Of a DNA stretch of 8,620 nt, positions 1 through 6,110 are shown piece after piece. This DNA comes from Comamonas sp. lk. GTDB taxonomy: Bacteria > Pseudomonadota > Gammaproteobacteria > Burkholderiales > Burkholderiaceae_C. A program made the position numbers and the translations under genes. The stretch lies in NCBI GenBank assembly GCA_945898105.1, contig CAMDHL010000079.1:1-8620 (forward strand), written 5' to 3'. The notes beneath the pieces are model-generated. The model ran no database searches. It was not told the DNA's origin and was given only the letters and a program-made list of their open reading frames with translations. Numbering within the stretch: the stretch's first letter is position 1; every line of letters starts with the position of its first letter.

Positions 1-195
1 GAGGCCATGGTGATGCTGCCCGAGATTTCGACCACTACTGCGCATCGCCGTTTAAAGGCTTTGCGCAAAAAGGGAATGATCGACCTGAACCTGGATAGCC
101 AGGACAACCGCGTCAAGTACGTGGTGCCAACGAAAGCGACGCACCAGTATTTTGCGCAATTGGGGCAGTGCATGGAGAAGGCTCAGGCAGTTTGA
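1..195 (+). CDS. MarR-type winged-helix transcriptional regulator, C-terminal part
   Basis: The reading frame is open from the first base, so the gene is cut by the window edge and its start is not visible; 64 residues remain before TGA at 193-195. The visible part begins near the DNA-recognition helix (STTTAHRRLKALRKKGMI) and continues into a wing whose polar turn (DSQDNR) leads into a beta strand (VKYVVPT). A final amphipathic helix (HQYFAQLGQCMEKA) would join the dimerisation region. This order of recognition helix, D..D.R wing and C-terminal helix is the MarR pattern. Such proteins are dimeric DNA-binding regulators that often respond to small ligands; neither ligand nor target can be read here. 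A hairpin follows the stop directly. The family call is fairly sure at the level of winged-helix regulator, less so for MarR in the strict sense, since the N-terminal half is missing. Confidence 0.7.
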   Translation, partial: EAMVMLPEISTTTAHRRLKALRKKGMIDLNLDSQDNRVKYVVPTKATHQYFAQLGQCMEKAQAV

Positions 196-199
196 TGTT

Positions 200-217
200 G
201 CGCGGCAAAAGCCGCGC
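200..217 (+). terminator. GC-rich hairpin just after the regulator stop, possible weak terminator
   Basis: GCGCGGC at 200-206 and GCCGCGC at 211-217 form a perfect 7-bp stem around an AAAA loop, starting four bases after the regulator's stop codon. Position and stem strength fit an intrinsic terminator, but no T-run follows (the next bases are TAGGCG). It may instead be a Rho-associated or mRNA-stabilising hairpin. The stem is directly visible; its role is inferred. Confidence 0.45.
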
Positions 218-270
218 TAGGCGTCCACTCCCGGGTCTTTTCCTGCGCTGTTGTGCGGGTAAAAATATAT

Positions 271-275
271 GGGAG
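271..275 (+). promoter_or_regulatory. Shine-Dalgarno site that sets the start of the MASE1-like gene
   Basis: GGGAG lies 8 bases before the ATG at 284. The in-frame ATG at 269 overlaps this motif and has no purine-rich site of its own at a suitable distance. The later ATG is therefore the better start. Confidence 0.6.
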
Positions 276-283
276 TGTGCGCA

Positions 284-829
284 ATGCAATTGCATAAAAA
301 TCTGTGGGTCGTCGCAATGACGGCTTTGGCCTACTTAGGCCTTTTGTCTTTCAATCAATTCGTTTTCTCGGCTTTTAATGCCTCCACGGCCAGCAATCTG
401 GTGTTCTTACCCAGTGGCTTGGGCTTGGTTTGCGTACTACTTTTCGTAGAGTGGGGTTCGCTGGGGGTGAGCCTGGGCGCCGTGTTGGTTGGCCTGAGCC
501 AGGTTTCCGGCCTTGACCCTACAACCGCCATGGGCACTGCAGTGATATCTGGCTTTGCCCCCTTGTTGGTCCGCTCGCTGTTCTTGCGCTGCGCCGCATT
601 TGATGAGGACCTCAACGGCCTGACCGCCTCTTGCCTATTGCGCATGACCATGGCATTTGCAGCGGTCAGTGCGCTGCTGCACCAATTGTGGTTTGTGGCG
701 CGCGGGCAAGTTGTTGACCTGTGGGGTGGATTGGCCCTGCACTTCACCGGCGATTTGCTTGGCGCTTTGGTAGTCCTGTACAGCGTCAAACTGCTGCTAG
801 ACCGTTTGCCGGAACTTAGCAGGGGATAA
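284..829 (+). CDS. Small integral membrane protein, MASE1-like sensory domain without output domain
   Basis: From the ATG at 284 this encodes 181 residues (an in-frame ATG at 269 would add five). It is almost all hydrophobic, with about six membrane segments near residues 7-30, 38-55, 58-75, 82-101, 118-136 and 147-171. Two stretches resemble the MASE1 membrane-sensor family: FLPSGLGLVCVLLF (41-54), like the family's PP-[AS]-G-[IL]-A-L core, and FTGDLLGALVVL (154-165), like its W-x-GD-[AL]-LG motif near the end of the domain. MASE1 normally sits in front of a histidine kinase, GGDEF or EAL domain, but here the protein stops soon after the last helix. It ends 10 bases before uup and follows a MarR-like gene by 88 bases, so it is probably co-transcribed with uup. 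The gene and its membrane nature are firm. The MASE1 link is motif-level recognition, and the ligand and partner are unknown. Confidence 0.6.
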   Translation: MQLHKNLWVVAMTALAYLGLLSFNQFVFSAFNASTASNLVFLPSGLGLVCVLLFVEWGSLGVSLGAVLVGLSQVSGLDPTTAMGTAVISGFAPLLVRSLFLRCAAFDEDLNGLTASCLLRMTMAFAAVSALLHQLWFVARGQVVDLWGGLALHFTGDLLGALVVLYSVKLLLDRLPELSRG

Positions 830-839
830 TCCGCGCCAC

Positions 840-2795
840 ATGGCGCTTATCACCTTACTGGAAGCCCAACTCGCGTTTGGGCATGTACCCCTGCTGGACA
901 ATGCAGGCTTCTCACTCGAAACACAGGAGCGCGTGGGCTTGATCGGTCGCAACGGCACCGGCAAGTCCTCGCTGCTCAAGATCCTGGCAGGACTGGAAAA
1001 GCCCGATGACGGGGTGCTGCAAGTGCAAAGCCACATCCGTATCGCCTATGTTGCGCAGGAGCCGGATTTAGACGCCCAGTCCAATGTATTTGACGCAGTC
1101 AGCGTGGGCTTGCAGCGCGTGCGTGATTTGATCGATGAGTACTCGCAAGGCCACGGCGATCTGGACGCTATGCAAAGCGAGATCGAAGCGCTGGACGGTT
1201 GGAACTGGGAGCAACGCGTGGGTGAGACGCTGCACCGCTTGCATCTGGACCCAGAGGCGATCGTCAGCACGCTATCGGGCGGTACCAAAAAGCGCGTGGC
1301 CTTGGCGCAAGCGCTGGTGGCGCAGCCCGATGTGCTACTGCTGGACGAGCCGACCAACCACCTGGACTTAGACAGCATTGAGTGGCTTGAAGGCCTGTTG
1401 GTGGACTTTGCCGGCAGCATGATTACCATTACGCACGACCGATCTTTTCTGGACAACGTCGCCACGCGCATTGTGGAGTTGGACCGGGGAAAGCTTTTGT
1501 CCTATCCGGGTAATTTCGCCGCCTATCTGTTGCAAAAAGAAGAACAGCTGGCGCAAGAAGCCGTGATCAATGCGCGCGCCGACAAGCTGCTGGCGCAAGA
1601 AGAAGTGTGGATCCGTAAAGGCGTGGAAGCCAGGCGCACGCGCGCTACCGCCCGCATAGTGCGGCTGGATAACTTGCGTGCGCAACGCGAAGCGCGGCGC
1701 GATGTGCTGGGCAGCGTGAACATGGACATCAGCAGCGGCGCAAGCAGCGGCAAGCTAGTGGCCGAACTGACGCACGTGTCCAAAAGCTTTGGTCATAAAA
1801 AAATCGTGCACGACTTCAGCGCCACGATTTTGCGGGGCGACAAAATTGGTCTGCTCGGCCCCAACGGCGCAGGCAAAACTACGCTGCTTAAATTGATTTT
1901 GGGTGAACTCCAAGCAGATCCGGCGCCTGCCAATGCCCCGGCGCCCGAGCCCGGCCACAGCCCCTGGGGCACAGTGCGCCAAGGCGCCAATATCGCAGTC
2001 GCATATTTCGATCAAATGCGCAATGCATTGGACATGGATGCAACATTGGAAGACTTCATCAGTCCGGGCAGCGAATGGATCGAGATCGGCAACCGACGCC
2101 AGCACGTGAAAAGCTATTTGGGTGATTTCTTATTTTCGCCAGCACGCGCCAATTCGCCGGTACGTTCGCTCAGCGGTGGCGAGCGCAACCGCTTGTTGTT
2201 AGCGCGCCTGTTTGCCCGCCCGGCCAATGTTTTGGTGCTCGATGAACCTACCAACGACCTGGACATCGATACGCTGGAACTACTAGAAGATCTCTTGCAA
2301 AACTACGATGGCACGGTTTTTCTGGTCAGCCATGATCGTACGTTTTTGGACAACGTGGTCACCAGTACGATTGCTTATGAAGGCCCAGGCCGCTGGCGCG
2401 AATTTGAAGGCGGCGTACAGGATTGGCTAATCCAAAGTAAACGCTCCAATACGATCGCGCAGGCCAAGGGACAAAAAGGCGCGCAAAGTTTTAATTACGG
2501 GCGCGATGACAAGTCGGCTAGCGTCAAAGCGACTGCGGCGCCAGTTACAGCTGCACCAGCCGCGCCCGCAGCCAAAGCGCGCAAACTCAGTTACAAAGAG
2601 CAGCGTGAGCTGGAGGCCCTGCCCGGTCGCATCGCCACACTGGAAGCGGAGCAAGCCAAAATCAATGCCGAACTTGCAGACGGCACGCTGTATGCCAGCG
2701 ACAACGCTAAAGCCCTGCAACTGGCACAACGCAATGCGGCGATTGACGGCGAGTTGCTAGAGGCTTTGGAGCGCTGGGAAGTACTAGGCGCTTAA
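840..2795 (+). CDS. uup: ABC-F family ATPase Uup
   Basis: This is a 651-residue soluble protein with two ABC ATPase domains and no membrane segment, as in the ABC-F family. Domain 1 has Walker A GRNGTGKS (36-43), signature LSGGTKKRV (145-153), Walker B LLLDEPTNHLD (166-176, catalytic E170) and switch H199. A charged helical linker follows (about 232-300, rich in Arg near 259-281), the part that contacts ribosome-bound tRNA in ABC-F proteins. Domain 2 has GPNGAGKTT (340-348), LSGGERNRL (444-452), LVLDEPTNDLD (465-475, E469) and H498. An Ala/Pro linker (about 559-580) leads to a C-terminal coiled coil (about 581-649), the hallmark of Uup. Known Uup proteins are linked to ribosome function and to suppression of transposon precise excision. 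Odd point: domain 2 has a Pro/Ala-rich insert at 359-376, before its Q-loop. The Shine-Dalgarno is weak and distant (AGGGG at 821-825). All catalytic residues are intact, so it should be active. Confidence 0.93.
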   Translation: MALITLLEAQLAFGHVPLLDNAGFSLETQERVGLIGRNGTGKSSLLKILAGLEKPDDGVLQVQSHIRIAYVAQEPDLDAQSNVFDAVSVGLQRVRDLIDEYSQGHGDLDAMQSEIEALDGWNWEQRVGETLHRLHLDPEAIVSTLSGGTKKRVALAQALVAQPDVLLLDEPTNHLDLDSIEWLEGLLVDFAGSMITITHDRSFLDNVATRIVELDRGKLLSYPGNFAAYLLQKEEQLAQEAVINARADKLLAQEEVWIRKGVEARRTRATARIVRLDNLRAQREARRDVLGSVNMDISSGASSGKLVAELTHVSKSFGHKKIVHDFSATILRGDKIGLLGPNGAGKTTLLKLILGELQADPAPANAPAPEPGHSPWGTVRQGANIAVAYFDQMRNALDMDATLEDFISPGSEWIEIGNRRQHVKSYLGDFLFSPARANSPVRSLSGGERNRLLLARLFARPANVLVLDEPTNDLDIDTLELLEDLLQNYDGTVFLVSHDRTFLDNVVTSTIAYEGPGRWREFEGGVQDWLIQSKRSNTIAQAKGQKGAQSFNYGRDDKSASVKATAAPVTAAPAAPAAKARKLSYKEQRELEALPGRIATLEAEQAKINAELADGTLYASDNAKALQLAQRNAAIDGELLEALERWEVLGA

Positions 2796-2799
2796 GCGC
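2788..2799. repeat. 12-base perfect palindrome over the uup stop codon
   Basis: GCGCTTAAGCGC reads the same on both strands and contains the uup TAA (2793-2795). It lies in the 12-base gap region between the convergent stops of uup and the CoA-transferase gene. It has no loop and no T-run, so it is not a standard terminator; a two-way transcription end or chance are both possible. Confidence 0.5.
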
Positions 2800-2807
2800 T
2801 TGGCACG

Positions 2808-4061
2808 CTAGCCGACCACCCCCTGCTGGCGCAATTGCGCAATCGCGGTTGCGTCCAAGCCCCACTCGCGCAGCAACTCATCGGTGTGCTCGCCCAGTGC
2901 CGGCGGGGCGCGATGTAGCACCGGCGGGTTATCGACTAGGCGCAAGGGGCTAGCGACCGAGCTGATAGAAGCGACAGCGGTGGCCGCTTGCACCGCCTCG
3001 CTAGTGGGCTGCGCGACAGCCAAACCACGAGCCCGAACCTGGGCGTCAGCAAAAGCCTCAGCAACCGAGTTGATAGGCCCGCAGGGCACCGCGTGGTGCT
3101 CCAGGTCGGCAATCCATTGCGCGGTCGTTCGCGTGCGCGTTACGGCCTGCATCAAGGCTTCGAGAGTGTCACGATGGCGCACCCGTTCGATGTTGGTATG
3201 AAACCGCGGATCTGCCGACCATTCGGGATGATCGGCGACGGCACAAAAGCGCGCGAACTGACCGTCGTTACCGATCGCCAGCAACATGGCACTGTCCAGA
3301 GTTTCAAAGTCGCGGTAGGGCACCAAGCTGGGATGGCTGTTACCTTGGCGCTTGGGCGATTGGCCGGTGTTCAAAAAGCCCGCTGCCTGATTGGCCAGAA
3401 TCGCCATGCCTACATCGAGCAGGCTCATGTCGATATGCTGGCCTAGGCCGGTACGGTGGCGCACCTCGATGGCCGCCAATATCGCGCTGCAGGCATAGAC
3501 GCCGGTGAACAAATCTGTCAAGGCCACGCCCACGCGCTGCGGTGCACCGCCGGGCGTGCCTTCTGGCTTGCCGGTAATGCTCATCATGCCGCTCATGGCC
3601 TGGATCATTAGGTCGTAACCAGCCCGCTCGGCGTAGGGGCCAGTTTGGCCGAACCCGGTGATAGAGCAGTAAATCAAGCGAGGATTGAGCGCACGCACAC
3701 TGGCGTAGTCCAGGCCGTAATGCCCTAGTCCACCGACCTTGAAGTTTTCGACCAGGATGTCGCATTGCAGTGCCAGTTGTTTGATCAAGGCTTGACCTTC
3801 TGGCTTGGCTATGTCTATCGCTATCGAGCGCTTGTTTCGATTGCAAGCAGTGAAATAGCTGGCGTGCGAGGTGTCATTGCCCTGCGCATCTTGCATAAAG
3901 GGTGGACCCCAATGGCGCGTGTCGTCGCCCTCACCAGGCTTTTCAATTTTGATGACATCAGCGCCCATGTCTGCCAGCATCTGAGTACACCAAGGGCCGG
4001 CGAGTACCCGCGAAAGGTCTAAGACTTTGAGATGGGCGAGGGCAGCAGTAGTTTGGGGCAT
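2808..4061 (-). CDS. Class III (CaiB/BaiF, formyl-CoA transferase-type) CoA-transferase
   Basis: The 417-residue product has the usual length for this family (about 400-430) and its classic N-terminus: LKVLDLSRVLAGPWCTQMLADMG (split here as LKVLDLSRVLAGP, 11-23, and CTQMLADMGADVIKIEKP, 25-42). Other family stretches are NRNKRSIAID (74-83), the DILVENFKVG strand and helix (101-110), YCSITGFGQTGPY (131-143) and the region after GLGQHIDMSLLD (205-216). The acid aligned with the catalytic Asp of formyl-CoA transferase is D183 (in ALTDLFTGVYA). The His of the related racemase group is replaced by Tyr149 (GYD), which favours a transferase over an acyl-CoA racemase. It moves CoA from a donor thioester to a carboxylic acid through enzyme-bound anhydride and thioester steps in the cytoplasm. 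Substrate unknown. It lies 37 bases after the GMC gene on the same strand, so probably one transcript. No clear Shine-Dalgarno precedes the ATG at 4061. Confidence 0.88.
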   Translation of the reverse strand: MPQTTAALAHLKVLDLSRVLAGPWCTQMLADMGADVIKIEKPGEGDDTRHWGPPFMQDAQGNDTSHASYFTACNRNKRSIAIDIAKPEGQALIKQLALQCDILVENFKVGGLGHYGLDYASVRALNPRLIYCSITGFGQTGPYAERAGYDLMIQAMSGMMSITGKPEGTPGGAPQRVGVALTDLFTGVYACSAILAAIEVRHRTGLGQHIDMSLLDVGMAILANQAAGFLNTGQSPKRQGNSHPSLVPYRDFETLDSAMLLAIGNDGQFARFCAVADHPEWSADPRFHTNIERVRHRDTLEALMQAVTRTRTTAQWIADLEHHAVPCGPINSVAEAFADAQVRARGLAVAQPTSEAVQAATAVASISSVASPLRLVDNPPVLHRAPPALGEHTDELLREWGLDATAIAQLRQQGVVG

Positions 4062-4098
4062 GGTTATTTCAGGGCAGCGTGGATGGAAATGTAAGAGC

Positions 4099-5628
4099 CT
4101 AGCGCCAAGCGAGTTGCACGATATCGGCCGCTTTTTCGGCCACCATAATGATCGGTAAATTGGTGTTAGCGGACGTAATTTGCGGCATTACGGAGGCATC
4201 CACCACGCGCAGATTGCGCAGGCCATGCACGCGCAGCAAAGCATCTACAACCGCGTCGTCTCCTGTGCCCATTCTGCAAGTGCCAACTGGGTGCCAAACA
4301 GTCGTGCTGGTGGCGCGAATAGCAACCTCAATTGCCGCATCGGAGATTGCATGGGCTCCGGGTGACAGCTCGCTGAGCAAAAGCGCGGCTAAGGGCTCGG
4401 CATCCGCGATCTTGCGTGCTATGCGAACACCTTCGACCTGTAAGGCAAGATCCTGCGGATCTGACAGGTAATTGGGATCAATAACTGGCACATCCAATGG
4501 GTCGCCGGATCGAAGGTGAACCTGCCCTCTGCTGCGGGGGCGGCACGCTTGCACACTAATGGCCATGGCCGGCGCAACACCACGGGCCGCTATGGGCACA
4601 GGCGTTTGCGGCATAGCGAAAAACTGGAGGTCCATCCCAAATTCGCTGAGAGCTTCCGTCCGTTTCACAAACAATCCACCCTCGGCCAGGATGCTAGTTG
4701 GCGCAGAAGCAATTGGCTCTTTCAGCGCAAACACGACGGGCGTCTGCAAGTGATCGCACAAATTCATACCCACCGCAGGCAGGGCATAGCGAACCTTGAT
4801 GCCGTGTCTTTGCAAAGTAAGCGGATCGCCGACTCCAGACAGCATCAAGAGCTTAGGCGTGTCGATAGCACCTGCACTCAAAATAATCTCTTGGTTGGCA
4901 TGGATGCGCCGCCGCTGTAATCCGTCCCAAATATCTACGGCGGCAGCTCGGTCACCTTCAAAGTGAATTTGTAATGCTCTTGCACCTTCAATCACATGCA
5001 GGTTAGGGCGCCCCATGGCGGGTTCTAGGTAGGCTTTCGCCGTGCTACAACGTTCACCATTGCGTATCGTGGTGTGGTAGAGCCCTACGCCATCTAACTG
5101 CGCACCGTTGAAGTCATGGTTGGGGCGGTGGCCACACGCTACAGCGGCACGGATGAATGCTTGCGTGATCGGGTTGGTGGAAGTCTGTGCCGAAACGGTC
5201 AAGGGGCCGCCGGAACCGTGCAAGGGTGAAGGGCCAAGAACATGGTCCTCTAGTCGCTTGAAATAAGGTAGTACATCTTCCCATCCCCACCCCGGATTAC
5301 CTAAGTTGCGCCAATGGTCAAAGTCCATGGGATCACCGCGCATCGCAATCATTGCGTTTATAGCGCTGGTGCCGCCCAGCACTTTTCCACGGGGATAGGG
5401 GATGGCGCGCAGCCCCAGGCCCGCTTGCAGTTTGGTGGAATATGCCCAGTTTTCGGCATCATCCCAAATCAGCGGCCATTGGTTGGGCTGACGGACGTGT
5501 GAGGACTGCGCTTGTCGGCCCGCCTCGATCAGCACCACGCGCCGGTTCGGGTCTTCTGATAGACGCGCAGCCAAGACGCAACCCGCCGACCCGGCACCGA
5601 CGATCAAAATATCCGCTACGTCGTTCAT
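4099..5628 (-). CDS. GMC-family FAD-dependent alcohol dehydrogenase/oxidoreductase
   Basis: A 509-residue flavoprotein of the glucose-methanol-choline family, most like bacterial choline/aliphatic-alcohol dehydrogenases. The FAD-binding start is ILIVGAGSAG (8-17) with the ribose-binding Glu at 35. GMC signature 1 is at 80-98 (RGKVLGGTSAINAMIAMRG) and signature 2 at 253-267 (GAIDTPKLLMLSGVG). The catalytic His is H446 in WHPVGTCRMG, and its partner is Asn, probably N488 in SANTNLP. The C-terminus (MVAEKAADIV) closes the FAD fold. Such enzymes oxidise primary or secondary alcohols to aldehydes or ketones and pass electrons to an acceptor; the true substrate cannot be told. I chose ATG at 5628, not the GTG at 5631, because an AGGAG site lies 5 bases before the ATG and only 2 before the GTG. 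It is the first gene of a unit with the CoA-transferase. No signal peptide is seen. Confidence 0.92.
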   Translation of the reverse strand: MNDVADILIVGAGSAGCVLAARLSEDPNRRVVLIEAGRQAQSSHVRQPNQWPLIWDDAENWAYSTKLQAGLGLRAIPYPRGKVLGGTSAINAMIAMRGDPMDFDHWRNLGNPGWGWEDVLPYFKRLEDHVLGPSPLHGSGGPLTVSAQTSTNPITQAFIRAAVACGHRPNHDFNGAQLDGVGLYHTTIRNGERCSTAKAYLEPAMGRPNLHVIEGARALQIHFEGDRAAAVDIWDGLQRRRIHANQEIILSAGAIDTPKLLMLSGVGDPLTLQRHGIKVRYALPAVGMNLCDHLQTPVVFALKEPIASAPTSILAEGGLFVKRTEALSEFGMDLQFFAMPQTPVPIAARGVAPAMAISVQACRPRSRGQVHLRSGDPLDVPVIDPNYLSDPQDLALQVEGVRIARKIADAEPLAALLLSELSPGAHAISDAAIEVAIRATSTTVWHPVGTCRMGTGDDAVVDALLRVHGLRNLRVVDASVMPQITSANTNLPIIMVAEKAADIVQLAWR

Positions 5629-5633
5629 CACAA

Positions 5634-5638
5634 CTCCT
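5634..5638 (-). promoter_or_regulatory. Shine-Dalgarno site of the GMC gene
   Basis: On the minus strand AGGAG (plus-strand CTCCT) lies 5 bases before the ATG at 5628. It is too close to the overlapping in-frame GTG at 5631, so it decides the start. Confidence 0.75.
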
Positions 5639-5662
5639 ATGCGTCGTTAATGATAAAAACAT

Positions 5663-5676
5663 GCATCTTTAGATGC
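5663..5676. promoter_or_regulatory. Perfect inverted repeat upstream of the GMC/CoA-transferase unit, possible operator
   Basis: GCATCT-TT-AGATGC is a perfect 6-bp inverted repeat with a 2-base centre, 35-48 bases before the GMC start codon, in an AT-rich stretch (about 37% GC over 5641-5700 by hand count). Two-fold symmetry at this place fits the site of a dimeric regulator. No convincing -35/-10 pair could be fixed around it. No regulator gene adjoins the unit in this window. Confidence 0.4.
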
Positions 5677-5950
5677 CTACGAAATTGGCAACAGAGAAAT
5701 CGACTTCAATCCATTTCACTCTGCTGTAACGTTCTGACAGGTTGCGAAATGCGTTCCATCAACTACAGGGTGCGCGTCCTTTTATTGAGATGTTTGGCGC
5801 GTTCCAATGTATTTAAGCTGACATAGCGCAGATGCTCGAATAGTAGTTGCTTAATTGACTCCTTGCCATGTGACTCGCACTTGCATAGACAATCGCCGTG
5901 GGAACCCTGCTACGACTACCGGGTTGCTCAAAGGGGTGATCGCTGTCATT

Positions 5951-5971
5951 ACTGGGGGCTGTCCCTACCCC
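5951..5971. repeat. REP-like element (GGGGGCTGTCCCT core)
   Basis: The core GGGGCTGTCCC is a near-palindrome (GGGGC/GTCCC around a central T, one G:T mismatch) followed by TACCCC. It resembles the GGGGACTGTCCCC-type extragenic palindromes often linked to REP-associated transposases. Only one copy is in the window, so repetitive status cannot be tested here. Confidence 0.25.
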
Positions 5972-6110
5972 GTGCTGCGCTTTCGATCTCCAAGTCAGCT
6001 CCGTCTATTGATGTATGACTGACATTGGGCGTATTGAACGGCGAAATTACAAACACGCTCGATCACTCCAGATATGACACCGGCATCCAGATGCAGGTTA
6101 GCACTGGGCG

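Larger units (their letters stand above)
5629..6110. other. Gene-free stretch of about 480 bases between two minus-strand units
   Basis: No convincing gene is visible on either strand. It must contain the promoter of the GMC/CoA-transferase unit and the transcription end of the thiolase-ychJ operon. GC is about 37% at 5641-5700 and 45-48% at 5701-5880, below the flanking genes. It holds the inverted repeat at 5663-5676 and a REP-like element near 5951-5971. Two weak coding hints were also seen. One is a minus-strand GTG frame of 35 residues at 5949-6056, with GGAG 9 bases upstream. The other is a plus-strand frame at 5921-6022 that contains LLKGVIAVITGG, which resembles the first strand of short-chain dehydrogenases. 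Neither is strong enough to call. A hairpin around ACTGG (6103-6107) and CCAGT (6116-6120) overlaps the end of the YchJ-family gene but lacks a T-run. Confidence 0.6.

Noticed and set aside
269..271. Upstream ATG as start of the MASE1-like gene
   Set aside because: It overlaps the GGGAG site that serves the ATG at 284 and lacks its own ribosome site; the extra residues are not part of a hydrophobic segment.
238..271. Possible promoter TTTTCC - 16 bases - TAAAAA before the membrane-protein gene
   Set aside because: The -35 match is poor, and the implied transcript start would fall at or inside the ribosome site of the ATG at 284.
1046..1471. Minus-strand frame of 141 codons within uup
   Set aside because: It lies wholly inside the first ATPase domain of uup; its translation is low-complexity Ser/Arg text without motifs.
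3340..3846. Second minus-strand frame of 168 codons inside the CoA-transferase gene
   Set aside because: It is a frame-shifted shadow of the CoA-transferase, whose own frame is continuous and keeps all family motifs, so there is no frameshift.
5629..5631. GTG start for the GMC gene
   Set aside because: Only 2 bases separate it from AGGAG, while the next codon, ATG at 5628, has a proper spacing.
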